A DNA stretch of 64,000 nucleotides. Origin: Tulasnella sp. 424 (Eukaryota; Basidiomycota; Agaricomycetes; Cantharellales; Tulasnellaceae). The position numbers were made by a program, and so were the translations under genes. The notes under the pieces were generated by a model. That model was not told where the DNA came from, did no database searches, and saw only the letters and a program-made list of their open reading frames with translations. This document shows, in pieces, positions 11,397 to 22,993 of this stretch. Location of the stretch: the NCBI GenBank assembly GCA_019633425.1, contig WSUB01000133.1, forward strand, positions 54,842 to 118,841. Direction: 5' to 3'. Each line of letters opens with the position of its first letter. Within the stretch, counting starts at the first letter, position 1.

Positions 11397-12984
11397 CTAC
11401 GTGAGAGCCTCTGCGTCCAATGGTTCTGTGTCCGACGGCCCTGCTTCCTCTCGTTGGGAGTTAAGGTCTTTAATGATCGATCGCCAGCGGGAGGTTCGAA
11501 AAAGACTTGATATCCCGCTATATCGAACGCACGCAGACCGCGGTAGGACGGCCGCGAGATATGCGACTACATCCCCATCGCTCGCCTCGGGATATGGCGA
11601 GGCATCCAGATTCAACAAACGAAACGCTGGTGCTGGGAGTCGCTCTTGAGGCGCAGTAAGGGGCTGGTTGGAGGTAAATTGTATATGTAGCTCCTCGAGG
11701 GAAGGAAGGCAGCGAAGAAAGGACGGTAGCAGCGATAAGTCGTTTTGAATTGTTATTTCTCTCCGAGGTATTCGCAATGACCCCCTGCTATTAGAATGGA
11801 ACTGGAGGTTCCGGATCCTCGGCCAAGAAGCTCCCATCTCCCGTACATCTGATTCGAACAAGGAAAGGGAACCAATCACGTATAATGCGAGTGTCTCCAA
11901 GTTCTCAAGTCCCATCAATTCGTGGATGAGCTGGGAATATAGAGAGTTGTCTAGGGGTCGTTCCCTTGGGAATGATACTTCAAGCTGGAGGGTTCTCAGC
12001 AGAGGTTGTTTTGCTACCAGTGCTCGTATTATTGAGACTATCTCCTCTGATGATTTTGGAGCAGTGGTGTCGAAGGGAGCTATGTCGAGAGTCCGGAGGG
12101 CCGGGAGACCGAAAATCGAGTCCCACGTTTGACTATCGATAGGAAGTCTTGCCGTAAGTGCTGATATCTTGCTGCTATGCTTGGTCCAGCACATTTTCAA
12201 AGCCTCGAGTAGGGTCGCATCACCGAAGGAGGATGTCACTTGGAGGGTCTCCAGACATGGGTCGTCGAGCATCGCTGCAGCGCCCACCACAGCCTGCATA
12301 ACCTGGGTGCAATTATTACCGAAGCTCTCGTTGGGGGAGAACGCTTCGCCCACGTTGAGGCTCCGCAGCGACTGGGATATTAGTGGCGTCACTTGGACAG
12401 GCGACGACATAAACGCATTGATGGACGAAGGACGGGGTAGGCTGAGATGTGAAGGAATATGAGCCACAAAAGCTTGGAAAGCTTGATTTAAAACTCTGCT
12501 GAAGTAGTAGGAGTCAGAGAGTGTGATGACCCGGATTCGAGGGGCGTAGAAGGCGTATCGAGACCAGTCGGCACTTTCGATGTCTTCTGTAAACTCCTAG
12601 AGGATTTCGTTAGAGGGATCTACAGAAATTTGAGCAACGAGCACACTTGCCAACTCATCCCTGGGTCCCCGTCTCATCGGTCCGACCAACCTCAGCAGTG
12701 GGGCAAGTGAATTGATACTGTGCCAAATTTGATCAAAAGCGGGCTCGCTCCACTCCCGACATACTCTTGCAGCTGAAGGGTGGTCTTCAGGAGCTAAGTT
12801 GCAAATAATCATACATAGAAGCTCGGGGACGTTAAGGGAGAGAGCGCAGCTAAACGGAGCAACGATCAGTTGCGCATGCGTGAACCTCGGTCTCCATGAA
12901 GGACCCACTTTGTACGAACGCTGAATCGCTGCTTTCAGCGGTTACTGCTTGTGTTATAAGGTAGTCTTGTGGGTTTTGCGCCAT
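11397..12984 (-). pseudogene. F-box gene, copy E, with a 1-nt deletion near the F-box
   Basis: Organised like A and B: exons 12984-12909, 12849-12651 and 12596-11397, start MAQNPQDYLIT, intron 2 with a GC donor (from 12650). Exon 2 is 199 nt where A, B, C, F and G have 200. The difference is one missing base at about 12833-12837 (run of three instead of four), which shifts the frame between the start and the F-box. Exon 3 is fully open (399 aa). It is either a recent pseudogene, a sequencing error, or a gene starting at an internal ATG within the F-box. Confidence 0.7.
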
Positions 12985-13406
12985 GTGCTAGAAGCGCGCT
13001 GGATAGATATGTAGATCGTGGGATGTGGTTAGGATGAACTCCAACTTGAAGTGGGGCTGGTTCCCACCGTTTCTCCAGGTCCGATCGATGCGGAAAAGGC
13101 AGCTTTCGTTGACAGCCACGCAAGCAAACAACTAGTCCATGAAACATTGTGTTCCCTCTCGATCAGTTTGAGAATCGTCTGGTTGGGCTTTAAACCGTTC
13201 CTATTCCCCTCCAACTAGCCTTCGTCCCCTTCACCTTTCTCAGTCAGCTTTACGGCGGTGTTCTTTATTTCGGTGGATTACGGGCAAGGGCAGCCTGCAA
13301 CAGTGCATCATATTCGGCAGCGCTGGATGTCGAAACATTTGATCAGGTTAGCTACCCTACTGAGATGGATCCCAACAATTACTTCGTTATAATACACGAC
13401 GAGGTG
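12985..13406. other. Intergenic, 5' flank of F-box E
   Basis: About 13030-13140 is the conserved F-box 5' block (CTGGTTCCCACCG, ACAGCCACGCAAGCAAAC). The rest has no recognisable gene. Confidence 0.5.
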
Positions 13407-14833
13407 CTACCCCCCATCTCCGTCCCGGCCAAGCCGCTCCCCGTCTGGAATCACGACCCTCAATGATTGATGGCCAGTCGATGTGTATTGGGACCGACGA
13501 CCCCGGTGTATCCAACGTGCGCAGCATCAGGTAGAACGGCCGCAAGATATGCCACTACATCTTCACAGCTCGCCTCGGGATACGGTGAGACTTCCACATT
13601 TAACATCCGGAACCCTGGGCTGGGAGTCGCTCCTGAGGCGCAGTAAGGGGTGGGTTGCAGGTATTTGTATATGCAACTCCTCGAGCGAAGGAAGATAGCG
13701 AAGGAAGGACGGTAGTAGCGTTAAGTCGTTTTGAATCGTTATTCCATTTGGAGGCCGCCCCAACGACCTGCTAATGTTGGCATGGAACTGAAGGTTCCGG
13801 ATCTTCGGCCAAGATGTTCCCATGCGCCGCACGTCCGATTCAGATAGGGAAAGGGGACCGATCACGTATAATGCGAGTGTCCAGGTTCCTAAGTCCCATC
13901 AGTTCGTGGATGACCTGGGAATACAGAGAGTCGTCTTGGGTTTGTTCCGTCGGGAATGGTAGTTCAAGCTGGAGGGTTTTCAACAGAGGTTGTTCTGCTA
14001 CCAGTGTTCTTATCATGGAGATTATCTCTTCTGAAGGTCTTGGAGCGTTAGTGTTGAAGGGAGCCATGTCGAGAGTCCGGAGAGCTGGGAGACCGAAAAT
14101 CGAGTCCCATGTCTGACTATCGAAGGGAAGTCTTGCCTTAAGTGTTGATATCTTGCTTTTATGCTTGGCCAGACACATGTTAAAAGCTTCGAGCTTGGTC
14201 GCATCACTGAAGGAGGATACCACTTCGAGGCTTTCCAGACATGGGGCGTGGAGCGTCGCTGCAGCGCCAACCACAGCTTGGATAGCCACAGTGCAGTTAT
14301 AGGCGGATCTCCCGCTGAGGGAGCGTACCTCACCCACGTTGAGCTTTCGCAACGACTGGGATATGAGAGGAATCGCTTGGGTTGGTGACGTCATAAAGAC
14401 ATGGATGGACGAAGGGCGGGGTAAGCTGAGGTGTGAGGGAGTATGATCCACAATGGATTGTAGAGCTTGATCTGAGACCCCGGTAACGTAGTAGAAGGAG
14501 AAGACTGTGATGACCCGGATTCGAGGAGCGTGCAAGGCGTATCGGGACCAATCCGCATTCTGAACAGCTTCTGTAAACTCCTAGAGAGTTTCTTTAGTGG
14601 ATTAACAGAGATCGGAACAATGAGGATACTTGCCCACTCGTTTTTGGGACTCCGTCTCATTGGTCCGACCAACCTCAACAATGGGGCAAGTGAATCGATA
14701 CTATGCCAGATCTGATCGAGACCTGGTTCGCTCCACGCACGGCATACTCTTGCAGCGGAGACGGTGTCCTTCATCGTTAGATAACTCAATATATTCTGGA
14801 CGAGTTCGGGTATCTCAAGCGGAGAATGCGATG
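13407..14833 (-). pseudogene. Mosaic F-box pseudogene, copy F
   Basis: Exon 2 is 14833-14634 (200 nt, GC donor); exon 3 is 14580-13407. The F-box half matches copy G (SPLEIPELVQNILSYL), then switches to A/E-type (LDQIWHSIDSLAPLLRLVGP). Exon 3 is A/E/C-like. Frameshifts relative to paralogues: a 2-nt loss at about 13887 (GTGTCCAGG for GTGTCTCCAGG) and single-base losses at about 13610-13665. No start exon is visible, although the 3' half of intron 1 is retained (TTGTTAACCATTTC...). Not functional. Confidence 0.8.
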
Positions 14834-15149
14834 CTGAGCGGAAGAAATGGTTAACAATAGCGCTGAAATGCCAAGCTCCCAGCAAGTCATGCTATGCCAC
14901 TGAAATTTAACTTCGTATTTGCTATGGTTCTAGAGTTCGCTCGCAGAGTCTATAGATCACTTCAGCCGCCCTAAACCCAACTACGGCAAGCCCAGCTACG
15001 TCTTCGCAGCAACTTTGAGCAGCGCCGGGACACAGTGAACCTCCACGCGAACCCGGCTGATAACTTGCCCTAGTGTAGGCAACCCATTAATACGTCATCT
15101 GTTTATTATAAACCGCGTTTCTTACTGATCGCGCCCGGAGATTTCCGAG

Positions 15150-16715
15150 TTAGGTGGATGCCCGTTCGATTTTGGCTTCCTGCTTTCGAATGCAGTTGAA
15201 GCGCTCTAAGACCGCCTTCCAATAAGGCACATCATAGTTGTTCTCGATGTGCGCGGTTAACGGTAAAACAGATGCAAGATAATCTGCTACCAGTTCGCGA
15301 TCCTGCCACGGGGCCCGCGAGCTGCTGACCTCGAACACCCTCAAGCGTGATGTCGGAACCGGCCTCTCAACAGGCGGGAGAGGGGAATCACCACAAAAAG
15401 GAACGTGCAGCTCCTCGATGCAAGGGAAGTGTCGGAGGAAGTTAGGCAATAGAGAGAGGGCGCTTTGGGCCATTTGCTGGCCCTGTATCCAGTCAACCTC
15501 AGGATTGAGCCTCAGAACCCGCATTCCGGGCCAAGACGTCCCCATCTCCAACACATCATCCTCAGAGAGTGATAGCGGCGCGTCGACACTTATGGAGAGG
15601 GACTTCAAGTTATGGAATTCCGATAACTGGCGGATGAGGCTTCTGAAAATCTCCGGGTCCTCCCCTGGTCCAGACGGGGACAACAGACGGATGGAGAGGC
15701 TCTCCAAAATCGGACTACTTTTCTCCAGCTCCTGTATCGCGGCTATAGTCTCTGGTAGTAGCTCTCCTGCGTCCGCCGAGCGGGGCGGGACGAAGTCTAT
15801 CTCACGAAGAGACGGAAGACCGCAAACGGAGCTCCATGCTTGATGATCGAGGGGTAAGGTGGTCTTGATTTTGTAAATCGTGCTCCCATGCTTGTTCAGG
15901 CACGCTGTGATCGCGGAACAAAGATTTGCATCGGTGACGTGGCCGATCAAAGTAAGGTCCTCCAGGCAAGCGTTCGGCAGTGCAGCGACGGCGCTAACCA
16001 CATCCAGCATGCTTTGGTTGCAGTGGGTCTCACACAGTGAATCCCGTCCGCATTTCTGAGTCAAGGAGAGCTTTCGTAAGGACTCCGAGATGAAAGGAAC
16101 CGCGAGCAGAGTCGCGGGAACGTGGAACAATAAGGTCGCCGTGATGGAGGAAACGGGAGGAGGGATGAGATATGATGGGATCCACGCTGTAAATGCTTGT
16201 ATCGCGGTCGGTAATATATTTTCCAGGATATAGACGTGGCGAAGGGTTACGTTGCGGATCCTATGGAAGTAGAAAGCATATCGGGAGCAATCGGCGTCTT
16301 GAATATCGTCCTCAAAATCCTGCAATAGCATCTCTTAAATAATGCAACCGAGTTCTAAGAGCGTAGGGCTTACCCATTCGTAACCGGTCCGACACACCAT
16401 CGGGGAGATCAAGCTAAACAGTGGGATAATCGAGGGGAGATTGCGCCAAATCTGATCGAGAGCTGGTTCGCTCCACGCCCGGCATACTCTTGCAGCGGAG
16501 ACGATGTCCTTCCTCACCAGATAGCTCACTATGTTCTCGACGAGTTCGGGTATCTCAAGCGGAGAAGGCAATGCTGAGCGGAAGAAATGGTTAACAATGG
16601 CGCTGAACCTTTGGTAGAATTAATAAAGGCACATACAGCTTGGGGTGTTTATCACAGCAGCGCCGAAACCGGACGCGCTCTGAGCCCGTAGAGCGTCTGT
16701 TGGGCCTTGCGACAT
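15150..16715 (-). CDS. F-box protein, array copy G (second subtype)
   Basis: Complete 482-aa gene with exons 16715-16637, 16573-16374 and 16319-15150. Start MSQGPTDALRA. The first intron (donor GTATGT, 63 nt) joins in phase 1 exactly as in copy C. The F-box is at about residues 29-70 (EIPELVENIVSYL, AARVCRAW, LDQIW). The Leu-rich region is divergent from A-E (LEDLTLIGHV, LPNFLRHFPCIEELHVPF) and ends KQEAKIERAST. Both introns are GT-AG. The decayed copy D is its nearest relative in the window. Confidence 0.85.
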
Positions 16716-16875
16716 GATACGTGGGTGTGGTTCTGTTCTGGCAAGCATGCAAGGCGCCTCATGGGATGGTGTAGTCTGCCACACGAGCAAACACCCCTAT
16801 CTTCAAAATTTCCTTTGAACCGCGATTGATTTTCTTGGTTCGCTCTTCCTCTTTACCCATCCCCCTTCAAAATCA
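16716..16875. promoter_or_regulatory. Divergent promoter between F-box G and the FKBP gene
   Basis: 160 nt separate two start codons facing away from each other, so both promoters must lie here or overlap the genes. A pyrimidine-rich run (TTCCTCTTTACCCATCCCCC, about 16845-16866) precedes the FKBP start, as is common in fungi. No clear TATA box was seen. Confidence 0.5.
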
Positions 16876-18303
16876 ATGGCTGTTAGTATCGCTATCTGGT
16901 CTCAAGTTCTTACTCCGGGACGACGCGTTCGTGTCATTCCTGGCGCAGACTTCCGTCTGACCACAGCTACTTTCGGGGAGGATGTCGTCGACGAGAAAGG
17001 TCGGTCGACCATCAAGCTCTATCGCCTCGCTATGCCTGAGGACGATGAGGAGGACGATGAGGAAGAAGATGAGGATGAGGATGAGGAGAAGGAGCTTACT
17101 TTCGAGAAAGAGCCAGTCGTCATCGGCCATCTTATTCCTGGCAAGGTGAGGGTGTTCGAGTCTGGACTGGAGGAGTTATGACTGAAATTGGCTCTTTCGA
17201 CGCGTAGATCGAATCTCAACTGTTCGACCTGGTCTTCTCTGAGGAAGAACCTGTTGAGTTTGAGATCACTGGCAAGAAGTACGCGGATGTGGTTCTGCCG
17301 TTGCCTCCGCGAGCGCCTTGACTGACGTTCCCCCACCCACCCCCGTAGCAAAATCCACCTCGTCGGCAACTACATCGACCAGAACCCACTTCCCCTTCCC
17401 GATGGCGAATACGACTCGGAGGGTGACGATGACGCGTACGATCTTGATGAAGTGAGCTCCGATGTCGCGATGGATCCCAACGACCTCCTGATGGAGGACT
17501 CCGACTCCGACGAGTCGGTTCATGCAACGATCGAGGAGGTCAAAGAAAAGGAAGTTGTCACGAAGTCCGAGAAGAAGGACAAGAAGCGCCCTCGCGAGAG
17601 CACGGAGGGGGAAGCCGAGGTTGAGGTCTCTAAGAAAGACAAGAAGAAAAAGCAAAAGCTCGAGTCTGGTGCAGCCGCTCCCGTGAACGGTGATGCCGAG
17701 AAGAAGGAGAGCAAGAAAGAGGACAAGAAGGAGAAGGATGGCAAGAAGGAGAAGAAGAAGGTCGGCAAGAGTTTGATTGATCGTCTGTAGTTCAAGCCTT
17801 GCTGACGGCAAAAACCATGTACCTTATTCGTTTGATTATACAGACTATCCGTACTACCAAGTCTGGTGTTACCGTCGACGTCCGCACCGAGGGCAAGGGT
17901 CCCGCTGCTAAGAACGGACAGAAGTTGAGCATGAGGTATATTGGAAAGCTTCAAAATGGCCATGTCTTTGACAAGAATGTCAAGGGATCGCCGGTATGTC
18001 GCCATTTCAGAGTATAAGTCGCCGTATGGTTCTCAATATCCGCACATTACTTTCAGTTCACCTTCACGCTCGGCAAGGGCGAAGTTATCAAGGGATGGGA
18101 CGAGGGTCTCGCTGGATTGAACGTTGGAACCGAGGCCGTCCTCACTATTCCACCTTCAGCAGCCTATGGCAACAAGAAGATGGATGACATCCCTGCCAAT
18201 TCGACTTTGACCTTTGGTGGGTCCATGGATCTCGATGGGTCCTTTTTATATTTACTAATTCCAAACCGCGTTTGTAGAGGTGAAAGTTCTCAGCATCAAG
18301 TAA
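16876..18303 (+). CDS. FPR4: Nucleoplasmin-like FKBP-type peptidyl-prolyl isomerase (FPR3/FPR4 type)
   Basis: Nucleolar/chromatin proline isomerase and histone chaperone, by family. Six exons: 16876-17145, 17208-17278, 17349-17760, 17844-17993, 18057-18216, 18278-18303; about 362 aa. Order of parts: N-terminal nucleoplasmin-like fold ([15 protein letters not shown]), an Asp/Glu run at 17041-17094, more of the fold ([11 protein letters not shown]), a Lys-rich nuclear/nucleolar tract (about 17530-17770), then a C-terminal FKBP domain with the usual active-site residues (VFDKN, EVIKGW, AAYG, LTFEVKVL). The third intron is uncertain. A phase-correct join needs the weak donor GTCGGC at 17761; the better-looking GTAGTT at 17787 would break frame. 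Confidence 0.88.
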
Positions 18304-18801
18304 AAGTTGTGCAACATTTTCTCAAAGAAATCAGGATGTTGGGCGATGGCCCGAATGTAAAGTGGCTTCATGGTTGTAGGATGCTGTTGTACGCGGCGCA
18401 ATACCAAAGACAATGTATCTTTCTCTCTCTACTGTGCTTCATCATCTCGTTTCACAATAAATCCCTAACACGTCACGTGCGGGTGTGCATGGCTATTTTG
18501 TGGCAAGATGGTCATCACTTGTTGGGGCCAAGTTGGATATTTGGACCCACTACGATGAAATGATTAATTAGTGGGGCATCTGAGGGTAGAGCGTTGTTCC
18601 GTAGGCGGTGGATTTTTCTGCTGACAGGTTGCTGACCATTGGGAGGCATTCGGAGTCAGATTCACGATCACACCTTTCAGCTCTCATCGCTGATCGTTGA
18701 CTATTCATTTTAGCATACTCGAATCTCATCATAATCTCTGGACCCGGATAGTTCCTACATGACGTCGACACCATTCGCGTTTCTGTCACCCAAGGTAGAA
18801 T
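18304..18801. other. Intergenic between FKBP and MFS1
   Basis: 3' flank of the FKBP gene. It includes a CACGTG at about 18475 that is not part of the conserved MFS promoter block. No gene is seen. Confidence 0.5.
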
Positions 18802-19497
18802 CACGTGCAGTAGAACGGCTTGTGTTTGATTGGTCAAGAGTTTCAACCCGCTGAGGGATCGAGACGGAGAACTCCTCCACTGGTAAGTGAGCCGACGTCC
18901 AAGTAGATTCAAGCGTGTTATGTTGTCTTGAGTCAATGGGGTGGAGTGAAAAACTACATTCTGCCGTTGTGTAGGTGTCCAACAACACCCATGCCAGGAC
19001 GCCGGCGGCCTGATTGCAGTCGTTGACCTCCACCGACGGATCCTTTGGCTTCCCCCAGGTCTTCCTCTACTCGTACCTTGCGGTACCGGCGGCTCGCGTC
19101 TGCCTAGAGGGCCAGGAACCATGATAATAGTCACCTCCACCTTTGATGCACGGTTTCCACTTAATGGTAAGGCTGTCCAATCACAGCCTCGCGTTTGGTC
19201 TGACAAATCCATCCCGGCGCTTCCCCGACCCCAGGTTCTTGATAAGCGGACGCCGAACGGTTCAGTCAGCTCAGGTAAGCTCTTAGCACGCCGTTCCCAT
19301 GCTTTGGCAGACTTTACATCTGAACGGAGCGTCGTAGAACATTGCCAAGCAGCACCTTTGCTAAGCCTCCCGCGGGAAACGGTGGAGGAGCCCTCCACAC
19401 TGACGCACCCACACACCTGGCCTTCTCAACGTCGGGCATCCAACTAGTCAGCACCGATCCACACCTTACGACTTGTGTACTCGCAACTAGTATAAGA
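18802..19497 (+). promoter_or_regulatory. MFS1 promoter with conserved CACGTG, CCAAT and TATA elements
   Basis: CACGTG at 18802-18807, CCAAT at 19177-19181 and TATAAG at 19491-19496, 100 nt before the ATG. The same three motifs occur in the same order upstream of all four MFS copies. CACGTG is a bHLH (Cbf1-type) site and CCAAT a Hap-complex site by general fungal knowledge; use of these sites here is inferred. Confidence 0.55.
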
Positions 19498-19590
19498 GGC
19501 CGACTTCATCATGGCAGTTCTTTCGTTCATCACCAGTCCAACAAACCAATCAAGCCAGTCTCATCCTCCCCACCCCGAGACCAAATAGCA

Positions 19591-21554
19591 ATGGCTACCC
19601 TACCCACTCTAAACGACGAGACCCAGAGCGCCACAGACATACCCTCATCGGGAACCCTCACACCAGCTACAGAACCAACCCTTCATGGCGACCCTCCAGT
19701 CGAGTCTGAACGCGTACCAGCGGCTGAAGGTGACGACCACCACAAAGTCGGTGGCTTCCAGTTTTGGATGATCTTTGTGGCTATGATGGTGTCCACGTTC
19801 CTCAGTGCCCTAGAATTTGTACGTCTCGTCCCGTGGTCGTCTTACAATAGCATCGCTGACAAACAGCCTCATACAGACAAGCGTGTCAACTGCGCTGCCA
19901 ACGATCATACAAGACCTCCAAGGGACAGAGTTCGCATGGGTCGGAACGGCATTCGCACTCGGAAGCACCGCGGTTCTTCCTCTTATCGGCGGCTTGGCCC
20001 AAATCTTCGGCCGTCGGCCAGTCGTACTCGGTTCACTCGTCCTCTTCGCACTTGGCTCGGGTATCGCAGGCGGTGCAAATAGCATGAATATGTTGATTGC
20101 TGGCAGAGGTAAGTTTCATTATTTCGTTTCCTGGCATATGGACAGGGACTGACTTCTGTTCTTTAGCCATCCAGGGTGTCGGCGGAGGTGGAATCCTCTC
20201 GTTAACCGAAATCGTAGTCGCCGACCTTGTTCCCTTATCTCAACGTGGAGCGTACTTAGGCCTCATCGGTGGAGTGTGGGCCATCGCTGCCGCCATTGGT
20301 CCCCCAATCGGTGGTGCCTTCTCCCAAACCAACTGGCGTTGGCTGTTCTACATGAACCTGCCATTGACCGCTATCGCCATGGTCCTCGTCTGGTTCTTCC
20401 TCCGTCTCAAAACCCCTCAAGATGACTTCCAGACCAAGATGAAGAGGATGGACTGGATTGGCAATGGGTTGATCATCCTCGCTACGACTATCACCGTCGT
20501 TGCGCTCACATGGGCGGGTGTCAAGTATCCATGGTCTTCATACCAGGTGCTTGTACCGCTCATCCTGGGCTTGGTTTTCACTGCGGCATTCTTCGTATAC
20601 GAAGCCAAGTTTGCCATCGAGCCTGTCGTGCCTTGGGAGCTTGTCAACACCAGGACTGCGTTCTTTGGTTATATCGGAGTCTTCCTGCATAGCATCGTCG
20701 CAACCGCCGTCATCTGTCAGTTTATCACTTTTCTCTCCCTACCCGTGGCAATGGCTCTAACCTAGTGTCCCTGATTCTCAGTCTATCTTCCGGTATACTT
20801 CCAAGCATCTCTCGGACAAGGGCCTATTCATTCCGGTGTCAGCTTCTTCGGCAACTCGTTCCTCATCCCTCCAGCCGCCATCGGTAAGTCCTTGTGTTTT
20901 AGACGAGTTACTTTGATCTGGTCCTAACCTGCTTCCTCGCTAGCCACTGGTATCACCGTCACAATATTCAAAGTATACGTCCCTCAAAACTACTTCGGCT
21001 GGGTCATGACTTCCATCGGCGTCGGTCTTCTTACCACCCTCAAAGTCACCTCCCCCGTCGGCGCCTGGGTTGGATACCAAATCATCGAGGGCATCGGTTT
21101 CGGTATCCTTTACGCAGCACCTCAATTCCCTGTCCTCGCTCCCGTCAAGATCACCGAATCCGCACACGCTTTGGCTCTCTTCGTCTTCGTTCGGTCTTAC
21201 TCTCAAACCTGGGGAGTCACGCTCGGCGGAACCATCCTCCAGAACGAACTCAAGAAGAAGCTGCCCCTGGCATTCTTGGAGCTCTTCCACGGTGAAGGCG
21301 TCGAAATCACTTACGCGGCTATCCCCAAGATCGGTGGGCTCGCAGAACCGTTAAAGACTGAAGTACGAGACGCGTTCGCGGGTAGCTTGAGGACCATGTG
21401 GTTTGTCATGCTGGCCATCAGCTTGGTTGGATTCTTTACTGTTTTCGGGATGAAGCAGTTGGACATGCATGAGGAGACAGATGAGAACTGGGGCCTTGAG
21501 GAGAAGAAGAAGGTTGTGGACGAAGAGAAGGACGGAAAGACTTTGACTCTCTAG
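19591..21554 (+). CDS. MFS efflux transporter, DHA14-type, copy 1
   Basis: Proton-coupled drug or metabolite exporter with a predicted 14-helix topology, by family. Exons 19591-19818, 19877-20108, 20167-20715, 20782-20883, 20944-21554; 573 aa. A ~65-residue cytosolic N-tail precedes helix 1 (WMIFVAMMVSTFLSALEF). Motif A (GGLAQIFGRRP, about 115-124), motif B (RAIQGVGGGG, about 153-162), motif C (AIGPPIGGAF, about 196-205) and the DHA14 signature WRWLFYMNLP (211-220) are present. Ends in a charged tail (EEKKKVVDEEKDGKTLTL). Intron 3 uses GTCAGT where copies 2-4 have GTAAGT. Substrate unknown. Confidence 0.93.
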
Positions 21555-22265
21555 AGCGGGATTGCGGCATTAGATCACTGATAATTGATTCGTTCTCAAC
21601 AGTTGTATTTTTAGTCACACTGTATGATTAGAGTAGACTCAACCCATACGATAGATTTCGTTAATCTCAAGTTTTTTTTTACTTGGCCTAACTTATGTGT
21701 TGTGATCAAGCCCTGAACTTGTGTGAAGGGGCGCCCTGAAACGCAACGCCACTGCATAATTGCATCGAGCTTCCGTGCCTCTTATTGTGAAGAGTGTCCC
21801 CTCGTTCCTCTATGTATGGGCCCTCGGGCTGTTCACCAAATTGTATCGAAATGCAAAACTCGTGGTTTATTGAAGTGTTGTTGAACGACGCAAGTTTCCG
21901 CGGTGTGTATTTCGAAGCTGGGGCAAGCGAGGTTCAACATCCCGCTGGAGCGTAAGGCCTACTCCAAATATCGGCCCGGAGGATTAAAGTTGACATGTTC
22001 TCTAGACAAGACAAACGTCCCGCCTCTCTCCCAATGGGCGAACCGATGTAGAGTCATGGCAAAGTAGCATGGGGAACGAAGACACACCTGGGTCATGTCA
22101 AACGAAACCAGAGGAACGTATGGTATCAAGCTGGGGGCGCCCAACAAAGGGCCGCGCAATCACTCTTTTGGCCAGTATTTTTATCACAGTAAATTCTACG
22201 CAACTCTGTGGGTAGTACCTCCATGAAATCGTCACCATTTGCGTTTCTGTCATTAGCTGTGCGGT
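21555..22265. other. MFS1-MFS2 spacer
   Basis: 3' flank of MFS1. The first ~170 nt (GCGGGATTG..., TTGTATTTTTAGTCA) recur after the other MFS copies and are probably 3' UTR. No other gene is seen. Confidence 0.6.
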
Positions 22266-22906
22266 CACGTGCAGCAACTGTGGTAGGCTCGAGTTCATTT
22301 GGTCGGAAGAGTTTCGAACCCAGGTGAGATGGCAGTGATGAGTGAGTCAACTTCTATAAAGGTCATGTGAAAGCCTCTCGAGTCAATGGGTAGTGGAGTA
22401 AGACCTACAAGTGTCTCCCAATCTTGCGCCGGCGGCCTGGTTGGACTCTTGGAGTCGTCGACCTCCACCGACAGATACTCTGACGGTTCCGCCAGATCCT
22501 CAAGCGCTTGTACTTCGCAATATCGGGGGGCGAGTGTGTATGTAAAGAACGACGAGAGTCACCTCCACTCTTCACGCGTGGCTTCCACTTGGTGGGAAGG
22601 CTGTCCAATCAGAGGCTCGCATTTGGTCTGACAAAGCCCGGCGCTTCCCCGATCCCTGCTCGATAAGCGGACGCCGAACGTTCAGTCAGCTCTCAGCACG
22701 CCGTTCCCATGCACTATCAGAGATTATTTCTGAACAGAGCGTCGTAGAACATTGCCAAGCGGCACCTTTGCTAAGCGTCCCGCGGGAAACGGTGGAGGAG
22801 CCCTCCACACTGACGCACCCACACACCTGGCCCTCTCAACGTCGGGCATCCAACTAGTCAGCACCGATCCACTCCTTACGACTTGTGTATTCGCAACTGG
22901 TATAAG
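22266..22906 (+). promoter_or_regulatory. MFS2 promoter with conserved CACGTG, CCAAT and TATA elements
   Basis: CACGTG 22266-22271, CCAAT 22605-22609, TATAAG 22901-22906 (93 nt before the ATG). A CTCCACCGAC block lies between the first two, as in the other copies. Confidence 0.55.
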
Positions 22907-22993
22907 AGGTCGGCTTCATCATGGCAGTTCTCTCGTTCACCATCAGTCCAACAAACCAATCAAGCCTCTCCCTCACCCCGAGACCCAACACCA

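Noticed and set aside
17019..17811. Minus-strand frames opposite the FKBP gene rich in Leu/Ser runs
   Set aside because: They are the complement of the Asp/Glu and Lys tracts.
18568..19416. 282-codon open frame on the minus strand upstream of MFS1
   Set aside because: It covers the MFS promoter block, and the equivalent positions before MFS2-4 are interrupted in that frame. No family resemblance; Arg/Ser-rich composition typical of chance frames.
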